From Breviolum minutum Mf 1.05b.01 (taxonomy: Eukaryota; Sar; Dinophyceae; Suessiales; Symbiodiniaceae), in the NCBI GenBank assembly GCA_000507305.1, contig DF239408.1:62001-126000 (forward strand): 64,000 bases of DNA, read 5' to 3'. Positions 1-10,861 of the stretch are shown here, piece after piece. The position numbers and the translations under genes are program-made. The notes under the pieces were generated by a model that searched no databases, had not been told where the DNA came from, and worked only from the letters and a program-made list of their open reading frames with translations. Each line of letters opens with the position of its first letter. Within the stretch, counting starts at the first letter, position 1.

Positions 1-40
1 ATGTATCGGTAAATATACCATACATGGATCCTATAGGTAG
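1..40. repeat. Family A element, right arm only
   Basis: The window opens inside a family A palindromic element. The arm reads GGTAAATATACCATACATGG followed by ATCC, and it matches the right arm of the complete copy at 29495-29584. The left arm lies outside the window. Confidence 0.7.
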
Positions 41-183
41 GGAAAAGTTTCAATTTCCAGGTTTTCCCCAGTCCCTGAGTGGGGTTCAATTGCTGAACGA
101 GCATGTCTTGGGTAATCCTGTACCTGGTAGCAAGCCGGCGTTTGGGACCGAAGTTTTACCTACAGTTTCATTTCTATCTAACG

Positions 184-289
184 TCAAGTCTCCGACATGT
201 TGGAACTCCAGGGTTTCCGTGGTGACATGATTTTTGATGGGTTTTCCAGTCGCACGTTTAGGGGTTTGCGGAATACGGGGACGTTCCGG
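184..289 (-). CDS. Gene A, terminal exon with stop
   Basis: On the minus strand an AG at 290-291 is followed by an open frame ending in TGA at 184-186. It encodes a basic, proline-rich C terminus starting SRNVPVFRKP and ending SNMSET. Third codon positions are mostly C or G, unlike the A/T-rich repeats on either side. It is the 3' end of a minus-strand gene whose earlier exons lie at 2456-2612, 3724-3837, 4795-4874 and perhaps 9085-9311. No family recognised. A plus-strand frame over 61-221 also exists but is less codon-biased. Exact acceptor uncertain. Confidence 0.5.
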
Positions 290-319
290 CTTTTGTAACC
301 AAAACCCGATTGAATCCTC

Positions 320-493
320 AATGTATGGCGTATTTTTACCTCATTTGGTTGATTTTTATGGTAAATGCATAGGTGAATACGCCATACTGGGTGGTGGTTT
401 CTTTTTATTTTATTTTCACCCTTACCTGGGGAAATGATCCAATTTGACTGATATTTTTTCAAATGGGTTGAAACATTTGAAACCACCAACTAG
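320..493. repeat. Diverged family A copy abutting a family E copy
   Basis: At 320-387 a family A-like palindrome has arms TATGGCGTAT and ATACGCCATA, so both arms carry the same departure from the usual TATGGTATAT. It runs directly into a complete family E element (387-493) that starts CTGGGTGGTGG and ends AACCACCAACTAG. CCATAC flanks the E copy on both sides and may be a degraded target duplication. Confidence 0.65.
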
Positions 494-1938
494 ACCATAC
501 ATTGAGTGTTTTGGGTAAAAGACCCCCCTCAACGTTGTTGTTTTTGTTTGTTGGCGGATTCTTGGCTGGCGATATACCCTCCACTCCAAAGGGTTTTTGT
601 TTGTTTATTTATCATAAAAAGTGCAAACCAAATGTAGGTAAATAGATAGACCATACATTGAATCTTTGGGAAACGGTTGGTGGATTTATATCATTTTTAT
701 ATATGATTTGATTTCAAAATAAATTGGCGCGCAGATCCATGTTTTTAAACTATGATTTTTCATGGGTGACCATTTCTAGGTTCCACCATTTGATGCCTAA
801 AAAAATGTTCATGGATTGCAATAGGAGCAGCTTTATTGTCTAAATCGTTTTTTGTAAATCATGTGTATGCAGGTTGCCATCAACATATCTAGCCCTATAC
901 TATACACTCCATAATGGCTAACTCTCCCTTCTTCTCCAAGATTTTGAACAGGTGGTTCTTTTTTGATGATGATAAAATCTTAAACCAGAAAAAAAAAAAC
1001 CTCCAGGAAAAATCCTATCCAATGACTTTGATTTTTCTAAGATGATTTTTGACGGATTGTACCATGGAATTCATGGCCATCAAGCCCAACATTTGGGAGG
1101 ATTTTTGTTTACCTTTTCCAAGGATCCGTTTTTTGTTGATAAGGGGGATGAAACACTACTCACCCTAGATATCCAAACAACCGGTTTTTGGAGGTATCTG
1201 GGCCCAAATCATACCCCAAACCTCCCCTTTCAGATCTTGCTTTAGTAGGTATTTGGATGTCGGCCCTGCCAGTCATGTTTTTTGGATTACTCCCCAAAAA
1301 ACCAACATTACAATATTGACAATGGAAAAACAACCATTTGAAGATGCATTTCCTATTGAACCATGGGGATTTTCCAATGTCATGTTAGTTTTCAGGGGTG
1401 TATTATCAAATAATAAGGATCCCGTAACCTGAAGCCGGAGTCCAGGATGACTCATGGGAATCTAAAGTCATAATTGATGGGAATCTCAAGGGGAAAAACC
1501 ACCCAAAACCCCATGAAAAAAACCTCCGCCAAAAAAATTACGCCTTCAAAAAAGGGACTAATCTTAATTAGACCATTTGGGACACCCTGAGATTCCCCAA
1601 CAAATTCAGGGTTTTTGTTGCCGTTTGCTCAATATGAGATTCATCAGCATTCATGAAGCTATTATACAACTTCCCCCTAAAACTGCGATGTTTGGTACCG
1701 GGTGCTTTCCTTTTGTGGGGAAAAAAAGGTGCATCTTTTCAGGTGCGAGTTTTGGTTGGTTTTAGAGGTGCCATGTTTTTTGTTCAACTCGTTTCAAAAG
1801 GTCATGGTTTATTGAAAAGATATGTTTTGCTCTTTTTATTTTCAAGGAAGTGTTTGTCACACGCGAGCACCACTTTGACCAGCGAAATGTTAACTTTTTT
1901 TTCTCAAGATGGAACGGCTCTTTAAAAACATGAGACTA
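494..1938. other. Stretch with no supported gene
   Basis: AT-rich sequence with partial arms of families A and F and short poly-A and poly-T runs. Open frames here are short, lack codon bias and cross repeat arms. I see no exon I can support. Confidence 0.5.
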
Positions 1939-2100
1939 TACTTGCAGGATCGTCCCAGTCAGTAAGTGGACAGTAAACCCCCATTTATATTCCATGAAAA
2001 TGCTATTTGGAAGGGGAACAACCCTACTTAGGGATACTTAGGGGACTTACTAACCATGGTTATTAACCACTTACAACTCATGGGATGATCCTCCAAGTAT
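1939..2100. repeat. Family B element
   Basis: Left arm CTTGCAGGATCGTCCCA, then a GTAAGT. The right arm, ATTAACCACTTAC to TGGGATGATCCTCCAAG, is nearly its inverse complement. The terminal CCAAG gives an AG acceptor in plus orientation. The middle resembles the other long B copies (GGAAGGGGAAC). Confidence 0.75.
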
Positions 2101-2455
2101 AGTCATGTTTACCGGGGAAGTTGGTACTTCAGATTTTTGTTGGAGTCTCCACCAGCCCCCCAGCTAAGAAATTAGCATTACACCCCCAAACAAACAAAGA
2201 CAAAAAGCATGAACACCAGAAAGGAATTCCAGTAGGCCACCCAAAAAACCTAACATGTCCCCTGCAAAAATTCATGCTTGGAAGACGATCCATTCCTTTT
2301 GAAATGGTCCTTTTTCACTGTTGATGGTTCAGAAATCCTGCAAACCAGTGGAGGGAACGGTAGTTGAAATCCCATTAAAAAACAGGGTTTTTATACATCC
2401 AAACGGTGGTTGTTTGGGTAGTTGAACTCCCATTGAAAAAACACGATTTTTATAC

Positions 2456-2612
2456 ATTTCCCTAACGGTGCTTGGCCATTTGGGGATTTCTGGCTTCATC
2501 AAAACCGAGGCGTCGGATCTATGGAAGTGATCAGCTGGAAGAGATGCCTGAGGTGCCTTGGGCTTGGTGGGGTTGGTGACCTTGTGGATGTCACATGGCC
2601 CGGATCGAGGTA
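2456..2612 (-). CDS. Gene A, internal exon
   Basis: Minus-strand open frame with strong C/G third positions. It begins after TATGCAG (acceptor at 2613-2614) and can end at a GTATAA donor (2450-2455). The peptide includes DIHKVTNPTKPKAPQASLP and ends near PSTVREM. It is hydrophilic, rich in proline and lysine, and probably a linker. The plus strand is also open here, but its codon use is weaker and it lacks an acceptor. Family unknown. Confidence 0.6.
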
Positions 2613-2805
2613 CTGCATACACCCGGAAATTTTAACACTTTGCCCCCCTAAAAATTTAGGCAATCCCAGAAAAGGAAATGCATCCGACTGAACCATCATT
2701 TTTGCAGGGGCGAACTGTTTAGATGTCGGGGGTGTAGAGTATCATTTTGCCTTCATTTATATAGTTGATTTTTGTAGTTTAGATTATAATATGCGTGTGT
2801 TTGTT

Positions 2806-2920
2806 TAGTTGGTGATTTGTTTTTTGGATTCTACCCATGGTAAATCACCATTTTTCACCACCGTTTCGGAAATATATGTCCATGTTGTCATATTTTGTCC
2901 AAGCAGCTAAGAAGCAAATA
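2806..2920. repeat. Family I element
   Basis: Starts TTTGTTTAGTTGGTGATTTG, has the central GGTAAATCACCATTTTTCACC block, and ends near AAGAAGCAAAT. It is a diverged copy of the family seen intact at 37272-37391. Confidence 0.65.
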
Positions 2921-3723
2921 GTTTGCCCAGGTATTGTGGGTTTTGTAAGGGATGGAGGGTGTCCAAGATTTGGGATCTCAAATCTTCCCATTGTGGGAAT
3001 TTCTATGATTCCCCGGGAAGTTCCCCCAAGGATTTCAAATTTCAGTTACTGCTCAACAACGTTGCAGATTTGTCCCCTATACATTTTCGGAAACAAAGAC
3101 ACAGCTGCTACCTACGAATCTAAATATTGGCTTTCAGGGTTTGGCTTTGATTCAGGGCCAAATCTACGACCTTGGGGAATACAACCCCTATTTACTATGG
3201 AATTGGAATAGGCCACTATTAGGATCCTTATCAATCAAGCAGGATTTCATGGAATGTCATGTCAGGGTTTTATTGCTGCTCATCTGATTTTTGATTTTTT
3301 TTCGATGTTCACACCATAAACCCTTAAAGATATCATAATGGGGCGCCATATTATTTCCAGGAGAGAAACGTGGCGTTGAAACGGTGGGGAAAAGGCCCAT
3401 TAAATTCCCAGGAGATCCCGGATGATTCCATGTACCCCTTCCCCCCAAAAAAAACTTGTCCCCAAAATCCAATAGGCTAAATCATCTTCAAACAACCCTT
3501 CTGGGGATATACTGAAAATTTGTGTTTGGGGGAGGGTTTTAAAGTGATTTTGGATTCCCTAAAAAGGGCGGCATCCCCTAAAACGCTGATCAATAAGTTA
3601 CGCAATCTTTGGGCAATCATCCCTTGGGAAATGATCATTTCAATGATCCCTGGACCTTAGCCTTCCAGTCGAATACTGGGCATTGAAACATTTTTTTTTC
3701 CCCCTTTGGCCCAGGATGTGGAC

Positions 3724-3837
3724 CTGCTCTTGCCCAACAACCCGGTGCATTCTGCAGCTCCTGCTGCACCCCCGGGACCCGCACCGGCTTCGACACCGGG
3801 GGGTAGTGCAGCGGCGACGCCACGCACGTGAGGTGTG
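3724..3837 (-). CDS. Gene A, internal exon
   Basis: Minus-strand frame with almost every third position G or C. It follows CCCAAG (acceptor 3838-3839) and ends at GAGCAG before a GTCCAC donor. Peptide begins HLTCVASPLHYPPVSKPVRV and continues with a Gln-rich segment. The plus strand can be read as a Pro/Ala-rich frame (3715-3828), but its codon bias is weaker. Family unknown. Phase to the neighbouring predicted exons is not resolved, so at least one exon may be missing. Confidence 0.55.
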
Positions 3838-4149
3838 CTTGGGAAGGGGTTCTTGGAGGATCATCCCATTTCAGGTGCGAGCTGTTAGTTTCAGGGAAGG
3901 TACCTGCCCCAACTCAGAAAACAACAGGTTTTTTGCTGGATGATTCTTGGGAGATGTTTCTTCATTAACACCAAAAAATTGGGATGTTTTCTGGATGATG
4001 CGAATTGTGATGAGCAGCCATGAGTCTGGCATGACCATTTTCCATAAAAATGATGAGCAAATGAGCAACCACCAGATAATCCAGTCAGTTTTAGGGAGAT
4101 TTCAACACGACAAAAACAATGTGCATTGTATTGGCTTGGTGTCATATGC

Positions 4150-4268
4150 CCTTCCCAAAACTAACAGGAAAAGCTCTGAAAATGGGCCATCTCAAAAGGA
4201 AACTGATACTCCAACTTCAACCATCCATTTTTTCAGGTTCGAGCTGTTAGTTTCAGGGAGGGTCATGA
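4150..4268. repeat. Family F element
   Basis: Inverted arms CCCTTCCCAAAACTAACAG and GAGCTGTTAGTTTCAGGGAG enclose AACCATCCATTTTTTCAGG. This is the typical family F layout, about 115 bp. Confidence 0.65.
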
Positions 4269-4639
4269 TCCCTGAAGTTCACGCCAATCTTCCGTAATTC
4301 TTTGAATTTGTTTCAGGGGGTGATTTTAGTTGGACGAACTTTTCAGATCGGATTCAACACATATTCAACACTATCAAAAATCATCTTTGGAAGTGGTTGG
4401 AAGACGATCCTTCCCTTTTGAAATGGCCCCTTTTTAGAGGACATGTTAGTTTTCGGAGGTGTATATGTCATTTCCCCATGTTTTTTGAGCTTATGCTACA
4501 TTTACATCCACCGGCTGAAAAGGGGCTACCTAAAATTTGATGGGTTTTTCCCTTTCATCACATCCACCTTTTATTGGTGATGTTTATTTTTCAGGGGGGG
4601 AACATGAGCCGCGAAAAAAACCCTCGGATACTTTCTATC

Positions 4640-4766
4640 AAATATTGGTTGTTGAGTAGGGATCCTTATAATGGCTCCTGAAATAGTCCCCATATGCTGT
4701 AACTGGGTAGTTTTTCATCCCCGGCATATACCTTCACCAAGCAGGGGCCCTTTTTTCATTGCTCAC
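4640..4766. repeat. Family G element, reverse orientation
   Basis: Carries AGGGATCCTTATAATGG, a TAACTGGGTAGTTTTTCATC core and CCCTTTTTTCATTGCTCAC at the right end. This is the reverse of the intact copy at 45990-46130. It lies directly downstream (minus-strand sense) of the exon at 4795-4874. Confidence 0.65.
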
Positions 4767-4794
4767 TTCGCCCAAGATGCCAGGAAATGGCTAC

Positions 4795-4874
4795 ATTTCC
4801 TGCTGCCTGCCAGTCATGGAAGTCGGTGAGGAGAATTTTCACCGCTGTTGGTTGCAGCATTTGCACCTGCAACA
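4795..4874 (-). CDS. Gene A, internal exon
   Basis: Minus-strand frame starting after CCTCTTGAG (acceptor) and ending at GGAAAT before a GTAGCC donor. Peptide LQVQMLQPTAVKILLTDFHD then WQAAGN. Third positions are strongly G/C. A plus-strand reading that ends in a stop at 4933 looked possible but is less codon-biased. Family not recognised. Confidence 0.6.
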
Positions 4875-5389
4875 CTCAAGAGGCCAAGGCTCAGATCCGA
4901 ATAGCTGAAAGCGAACTGGAGCTGGAAACTTAAAATCATTTTCACACGATAAAATAAAAATAAAAAGATACATTCCACCAAAAAAGGTGGCATTTGTTCT
5001 AGTTCTAGTGTTTATGTTAGATTTACCCGAAAAAAAAAGAAAAAGCATCATCCTTACTACCTTACCAATAAATTTACACACACCACCCTGAAAACCAATG
5101 GGGCGGGGTTCTTAAGGGATTGAGGAAAATGATCTAAACCATACACCTCCACAACACTTTGGGTCCTAATCTTCTTAGGTCAGGGGTTTAACAACTAATT
5201 ACTCCCCGGAAAACGAACGAATGTCCCCTGAAAATCAATGGGTTGGAAGGCATATTTCCTATTTAAGTAGTCCTGTTTTAGGGGACATGTTAGTTAGTTT
5301 TTGGGGGTGTAATTCACAGCGTACTTTGAGCTAAGATTGAAACCCCAGCCTGATTTTCAATACCCTGTCGGTCCAGGGACTGACAAAGA

Positions 5390-6010
5390 AGGGCCCTCGG
5401 CAACTGCTATAGACAAGGCCTAAAAAAGTAAATGCACGCATATATTAGTCATGTACTTTTGTGGTCCTAGGCCTAAAGAAAGTAATATGGTATGTTAATT
5501 ATGTTAGCCTGATCATAAGTACGTTTGTGGTCCTAGGCCTAAAAAAGGAACACATGAGCTATATACTTTTTTGGTCGTCGGCCAAAAAGAAACACATGAA
5601 CTATATACTTTTGCTCACGATTGCTCACGATAACTCACGATTTGCTCACGGTAGACTTGTTATATAGCTAAAAACTTACCTCTTTAGGCCTTCCGAGGTA
5701 CTTTTTCAGTCCTTTTCGTACTTTTTAAAAGGTCCTTGTTTATAGCATTGCCGAGTGTTGCTCACGATTTCTCACGATATGTACTCACGATTTCTCACGG
5801 TGTTTTTGGGGGCTGGATGCATGTTTGACTCCTAAATTGCAATACTCGGCCGTAGAATAATCGGCATCTAAAAATCCTCGGCCGTAGAATACTCGGCATT
5901 GATATACATGTGCTAAAATCACTCGGCCGTAGAATCTAAGATTGACTTTATCCTCAGCATATGTACTTTTTGTGGCCTTCTCGGCGGAGGCCTGACAAAG
6001 TAGGTCCTTC
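5390..6010. repeat. Degenerate short-repeat tract
   Basis: A mosaic of recurring words unlike the palindromic families: GTGGTCCTAGGCCTAAAAAAG, repeated CTCACGATTTCTCACGATAT-like words, and several copies of CTCGGCCGTAGAATACTCGG. Spacing is irregular. No coding frame is supported. Confidence 0.7.
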
Positions 6011-6169
6011 GGACTTAGAGGGATAGAAGCATATTAAACTTCAGGGGTCTAAGATCTAATGAATCAAACATAGCCATTTTCTTCGGGGGTCCTTAAATGG
6101 GACCCCTTTTTTGTGGGATCAAACAAGCTGTCAAAGGTAGCTGGTACTTTTGAGGGATTTGCCTTATAA

Positions 6170-6281
6170 TACTGTTGATGGAAGAAATCCGGCTAACCAC
6201 CTGGGATGTTTTAAAACCGTGCAAACAACGGGATTAAGTACCAACCTATAAACTGGTGCGGGATTTCTTCCACCAACAGTA
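6170..6281. repeat. Family C element
   Basis: Arms TACTGTTGATGGAAGAAATC and GGATTTCTTCCACCAACAGTA are inverted repeats of about 30 bp around a short loop. The right arm ends CAACAG, a ready splice acceptor. Confidence 0.8.
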
Positions 6282-6957
6282 GTGCATTGTTTGGGCTGGT
6301 GTCATATTTCCTGATCCCTCTAGGCGATCCCAGCCACCTGGAATTACAGGATACACAGACCCAAGACACGAAGAATAAGTTTCGTTTCGGAAGAAAAAAA
6401 CAAAATACCCCACAAAGCACAACAGTTTCGACATTTGGGTGTTTAATATTCAGAGTTCTTTGTTTCAAACAATGATTAGTAACATAACATGAGCGTTAAT
6501 GATCAATGATGAATAAATCATATACGAATCTACATATATACAGTATACAGTATACAGTATATATTATTTGATCTAGAGCGGAAGTATGAACATACTTCCA
6601 CAAATAGCAGTTCTGAGAACGCGGCCAATGTGGCATTTAAGAGAAGCCGTGTCGGCCATATCTATTTCACCCAGAGTGCTGGGGTGCTAACCTGAAGGAA
6701 AAAGCTTGGTTGTTTAGATTTGTTTAGGGTATATGTCAGGGGTTAAAAAACTACCCAGTCATGTGGGGAATATTTCATAAACCATTGTAAGGATCCCTAT
6801 TTGACAGCCAGTATTTCATGGAAAGTAAGGGTCATTTTTCGTGCCAACATCAGGAACAACTAGTGGAATTTGCAGGATCTACTATTCAAAATGATGCCGC
6901 GAAAAGATGGTGGTGGTCAAAGATGTCTGTTGAATGTCCACCATATGTCACCAAGAA

Positions 6958-7095
6958 TTTCAGGTACAAAAAAAGTGGAGGTATTCATCTTTTTGTAAGC
7001 TGTATCTAAGGTTTATGTAATGGAAAACCCAAGTCCCAAAACAGCCGGCTATCAGGTTCTTTCGTACCTCTATTTTAGGTACCTGAAATGCTTGG
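6958..7095. repeat. Family L element, copy 1
   Basis: Palindromic ends TTTCAGGTAC and TAGGTACCTGAAA with a conserved middle (TTATGTAATGGAAAACCCA). It matches the second copy at 41976-42102. The left end contains CAG|GTAC, a possible donor. Confidence 0.7.
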
Positions 7096-7459
7096 TGAAT
7101 TCCGGGGGGAAGATTCCTGATTCGGAAGAGCCCCTAAAAAATCGATGGGAGCCAGTACTTGAATTGAATGTTTTTTTGTTTCGTTAAAAACCTTCAACTC
7201 GGTACCCTAAGGATCCAGGTGTGTCCTAAGAAAGGGATTAACCCTATAAGCCTATTGTGGGGATGGGATTGGGACCATCAAACCTAATCTAGGGAGGGGT
7301 ATGGATCCGTAGGGGTATACTTATTATCCATTTGACTCCTTTGAATGTATTTTTTTGGTTCGAAAATCCTTTGGACTTCTTGGGAAGGTGGCTGGCCATG
7401 TTTTTTTCTTCTCACTGTAATTGGTATAGAAGATGTATAGAAGTGAAACAAAAACAATT

Positions 7460-7516
7460 CCCATAGGATCGTTTATGGTGAATGTAGGTAAATATACCAC
7501 ACATGGATCCTATGGG
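7460..7516. repeat. Short family A element
   Basis: A 57-bp version: CCCATAGGATCG at the left, CATGGATCCTATGGG at the right, and one GTAGGTAAATATACC between. It has lost most of the central stem. Confidence 0.7.
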
Positions 7517-7748
7517 ATTGGTAAACACTGCTGAAAGGTTACGAAGAAAACTGCGTTCTAAGAGGATAAGGTTTGAAGGTTCTCATTTGGACATGTTTCA
7601 TCCTGAATGCGACAGAAGTTTTTCGCCCAGTAAGCCACGGGAGCATCATACAAAGGAAAACGGCTGCGAAAGCATCATCCTTGGAAATGCATTAGTTTTC
7701 ATACTCGTGAGTTTCAATTATTACAACTGAAATCAACTACAAAATTGC

Positions 7749-7908
7749 ACGGTGGGCCCTTACCAGTTATAGGTAAGGTCCTAAGGTTATAACTACTCCA
7801 TTTGTAGGGGGTTATAACTGTTATAACTCCAATTATATACCCATTTTTAAGGCAATTTATAGAGTGAAATCACTCCATTTATAACGATCCTAGGGGCTCA
7901 CTTCGTAC
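7749..7908. repeat. Family D element, diverged
   Basis: Left arm CGGTGGGCCCTTACCAGTTAT and right arm TTATAACGATCCTAGGGGCT with the typical internal TTATAACTCC words. Ends TTCGTA where intact copies end CTTGTA. Confidence 0.65.
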
Positions 7909-8634
7909 AAAAACTACCAATTATCAATATGTTTCAAACGAAACTTTGCACTACCCAGCACTACCCTTTTTTTTGTGTCGCCAGCGGGCTGGCACACGCC
8001 ACACGCAAAAAAAAGTCACGCTTCCACGCTTGCACGGAGGAGACATGGGAGTGTCAGTGCTTAAGTACTAAGACTTCATGAGCCAAGTAGGAGCCAAAAG
8101 GGGTCCAAGTAATGAAGCTTTGTTATTTTTTTGCCGGCCAATTTTGCAGCTGAGCAGCGACAAAAATTACTGCGATTGTTGTTTGGGTTATTTTATTGGG
8201 GATTCTATTGGATTATAATTGGGGACTATATAATAACCCTGTTTTAATTTCACCTCAAAAAAACACATTCCTACACTCATCAGCCAGTATTGAAATGGGA
8301 CCATGTTTTTTTTTGGCTGTGGATCACTTGATGGGGTTTATATACTGTGATATTTTGGAAATTGTACTAATACTATGTGCGGAAGACAATTAGGACAGCT
8401 TTGAATACGCGATACCGCGATACCTACAATGTTATGCCCCAATCTAAATCAAACTCGAGAGGAAAGGGAACAAGTAATCAATCCCCTTCATACCCAAAAC
8501 ATCCCCAAACACCATTAGATCCATCAGAATTGACCACAACCTTGGTCATGTTGCTGAACTTTTTGGGGGGGATGATATTTACCCAATTAGATAGGGATTA
8601 AGGATTTTTCAATAGCCATTATAAGCATGATCCC

Positions 8635-8739
8635 TACTGTTGACGGAGGAAATCCTGCACCACCTGGGATGTATGAAACCCTATAAACAATGGGATAAAC
8701 TACCTATCAACTGGTGCAGGATTTCAGCCATCAACAGTA
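8635..8739. repeat. Family C element
   Basis: TACTGTTGACGGAGGAAATCC at the left and GGATTTCAGCCATCAACAGTA at the right. The loop contains ACCACCTGGGATGT and CAATGGGATAAAC. Confidence 0.8.
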
Positions 8740-8894
8740 TCAACTAGAATCTATATTAAATGAGTCATGTCAGGGTTCAACGTTGTTTTTTTTTTGCTCA
8801 CCAAAAAATTCCCCTCAGAGTTGGTTTTTTCGTGGGGTTTCAAGGTGGGTCCCCGGATCCACTTCTAAATCTATAGGCAATTGATAGCGACCGC

Positions 8895-9060
8895 TGAATT
8901 CACCAAGCCAGCAACCTCAGCCGGGGGTCACCTCAAATTGCGGGTTTGGTAAGGGAATCATGCCCAAAATGGCCTTAGTTCGGGGGGGCCCACTAACAAA
9001 GGTAAACGGCCTTAAATCATGATTAGGATTTAGAATAAATTGTCCAGAATATATCGGATT
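8895..9060. repeat. Family R repeat
   Basis: Shares AGCAACCTCAGCCGGGGGTC, TTTGGTAAGGGAATCATGCC and a TTTAGGA...TGTCCAGA block with copies near 36936, 49080 and 53590. No clear terminal inverted repeat was found. It is the likely intron 3' of the exon at 9085-9311 (minus-strand sense). Confidence 0.5.
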
Positions 9061-9084
9061 TGTAGGTGAAATGATCCATTCAAC

Positions 9085-9311
9085 CAAACGAAGCATTGAT
9101 CCGATCACTTCCCTCAGATCCCTTTCGGGAAGACGAGTTCGAAATTCGTTCGAAACTCCGTTGCCCTCCGTGTGGACAAACTTCGCGTCATCTGAAAGAT
9201 TCCCTTTGAAAAATGCACCAAATGTTGCCACTTTGGAAGGGTAAATCTCACCAAATTGAAGCAAATTCGCATGACGTTGTTGTGCGAAGTGAAAAAAAAG
9301 ACGCGGCACAG
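9085..9311 (-). CDS. Large coding exon, minus strand (gene A or separate)
   Basis: An uninterrupted minus-strand frame follows GTGATCACAG (acceptor). It encodes VPRLFFHFAQQRHANLLQFG, then a segment with LSDDAKFVHTEGNGVSNE, and ends near LREVIGSMLRL. A GTTGAA donor is possible at the end. The plus strand is broken by stops. It reads as a compact globular domain, but I do not recognise the family. Same strand and same side as gene A, so it may be an upstream exon of that gene. Confidence 0.6.
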
Positions 9312-9786
9312 CTGTGATCACAAGGAGTTTTGAAGTGCAAGGAGGTGTTGTTGTTGTTGTTGTTGCTGCGATGTTTGAAATGTTCGTTCGTTTTTTGGGA
9401 TGGTGGATCCACACCCTCTGAGATTATATCCCTGTTTCTTTCGGGGGTAGGGTAAACGCGATGCGTTTAACCACTTACGTACGGGATGATCCTCCAAGTA
9501 GGTTTCAAAGATTCAAAGCACCTCCTGAGATACGTATTGAAAATCCCAATCATTATCTGAGAATATGACTGAATGCATAGGGAGTTGTTTCAAAGCACAT
9601 CTTAGCACCATGGAGTCAAAATAGATGGCACAGCAGTTAAAAGGTCAATTAGTAAAGGGGATAGATAAACCCTACTAATCTATTGAAGGTAGAAACTGCA
9701 ATATATTATGTAAAAGCTGATATTTTGCAACCTAGAATCGAAGTAGAAACTGCATTTATTATATTGCATGGGTTATATTTATGTAG
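9312..9786. other. Interval between minus-strand and plus-strand coding
   Basis: Contains the right arm of a family B element (9460-9500) and a run of degenerate units, each with GTAGAAACTGC (9683, 9740, 9782). It lies between gene A exons (minus) and gene B exons (plus), so it would be the divergent promoter region if both genes start here. No promoter motif is visible. Confidence 0.35.
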
Positions 9787-9892
9787 AAACTGCGCCATCT
9801 ACTTTTTACATATTGCAACCGACCACCGAAAACGTCGTCGCTTTCGGTTTGGCCGCAGGCATCGAGATGAGCGTCGAGTTAGTGCACCCGAG
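9787..9892 (+). CDS. Gene B, exon with hydrophobic segment
   Basis: After TTTATGTAG an open frame gives TAPSTFYILQPTTENVV then AFGLAAGIEMSVELVHP. Third positions are strongly C/G over the second half. Donors fit at GTTAGT (9878) or GTGCTC (9893), and both leave the same phase. The AFGLAAGIEMSV part could be a membrane helix. Other frames are open but poorer. Family unknown. Confidence 0.5.
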
Positions 9893-9930
9893 GTGCTCCT
9901 GCTTGGCTGGATTTTTCTAGCCACCAGGTG

Positions 9931-10044
9931 ATTCAAGCCGTGACCTTTTTATCCCCTAAGTGGAAGTCACTTAAGTCCTTAAAAGGTCACTTACGTTTTC
10001 ACCATCCCCCAAAAGAAAGGTTACGGCTTGAATCACCAGGCACA
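9931..10044. repeat. Family O element
   Basis: Ends GTGATTCAAGCCGTGACC and GGTTACGGCTTGAATCAC form an 18-bp inverted repeat. AAGTCACTTAAGTCC and TTTTCACCATCCC lie inside. Further copies at 20222-20325 and 27693-27783. Confidence 0.7.
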
Positions 10045-10117
10045 AGTTATTTTCAATCAATTTTGCATGTTTGTTTGACTCTGAAACTTGGAGAAAGATG
10101 ATCCAAGTTTCAGACGA

Positions 10118-10410
10118 TGTTTGTAAAGGTTGTTTTTTTCACGGATTGTACCAGTGGTAAATCACCATGTTTCACCACCATTTGTGAGAATATATTTGGA
10201 ACTTTTTCCAGGGATGGTAGCCAAGCAACTCCAAGTTCAGCTTTCAAGTTTGGGTTTTTGTTTGATGGGTTCAGGTTGGTGACACTTCCAAACAAAGTAC
10301 CTCCCCCGAAGTTTAACATATCCCCTGAATACTGAATAATGATGGTTAGAACACTACTTTCCTTTTGGGACGGTGTGTTTTCAGGGGCTATGTTAAACTT
10401 CAGATGGGTA
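10118..10410. repeat. Family I element followed by family F-like element
   Basis: 10118-10242 is a family I copy (CACGGATTGTACC, GGTAAATCACCATGTTTCAC, ending CAACTCCAAG). 10300-10410 is an F-like palindrome with CCCGAAGTTTAACATATCCCC on one side and GGGGCTATGTTAAACTTCAG on the other. Confidence 0.65.
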
Positions 10411-10680
10411 ACACTACCCACTGCAGCAATTAAAGATCATCACACTTTACTACTCCCCCGGTAGTGTTGATGTGCCTTTGAAGTAGGCTATATATAATTC
10501 CATCCCCATGTTAGATTCTCCGATTTACCACACAACACTGACAACCGTTGATGTAGGAGTGCCGAATCGTTGGAAAAAGCCTTTTCGGGAATACATACAC
10601 TTCTAATTCATCATGGTAAAAAAACGGTAACCAGATGTTGGAGTGCTTCAAACGCTTATTTTTGGGGCAGATAATGTCAG

Positions 10681-10747
10681 AACCAAACTGCCCTCGCGTG
10701 GTCCGTTAGTAAAAGTTTCGCTGACTTCAAATATGCCTTGAACATAT
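10681..10747 (+). CDS. Gene B, short exon
   Basis: Begins after GATAATGTCAG and ends before a GTGTGG donor. Peptide NQTALAWSVSKSFADFKYAL. The frame stays open to an in-frame TAG just where a family E element begins (10782), so the earlier donor is preferred. Codon bias favours the plus strand. Function unknown. Confidence 0.5.
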
Positions 10748-10781
10748 GTGTGGAGCTGAATTATAGCTCAAAGGATTGTTT

Positions 10782-10861
10782 CTAGGGGGTGGTTTCATTT
10801 TTGTTTAATTTTCACCCGTACTTGGGAAATGATCCACAAGTGGGTTGAAGCCACCAACTAG
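10782..10861. repeat. Short family E element
   Basis: CTAGGGGGTGGTTTC at the left, GGGAAATGATCC in the middle, GAAGCCACCAACTAG at the right. About 25 bp shorter than intact copies. Confidence 0.7.

Noticed and set aside
234-437. Plus-strand ORF of 67 codons
   Set aside because: It is made of diverged family A sequence and the start of a family E copy; the minus-strand exon at 184-289 explains the codon bias.
2837-3211. 124-codon plus-strand ORF
   Set aside because: The first part is family I sequence and the rest lacks codon bias; no splice signals or recognisable domain.
3715-3828. Plus-strand Pro/Ala-rich frame with CCCAG and GTGAGG
   Set aside because: Splice-like signals are fair, but the minus-strand frame has far stronger third-position bias and fits gene A.
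4880-4933. Plus-strand ending AKAQIRIAESELELET and stop
   Set aside because: Protein-like, but it would put a plus-strand terminal exon inside the minus-strand gene, and codon bias is lower than on the minus strand just beside it.
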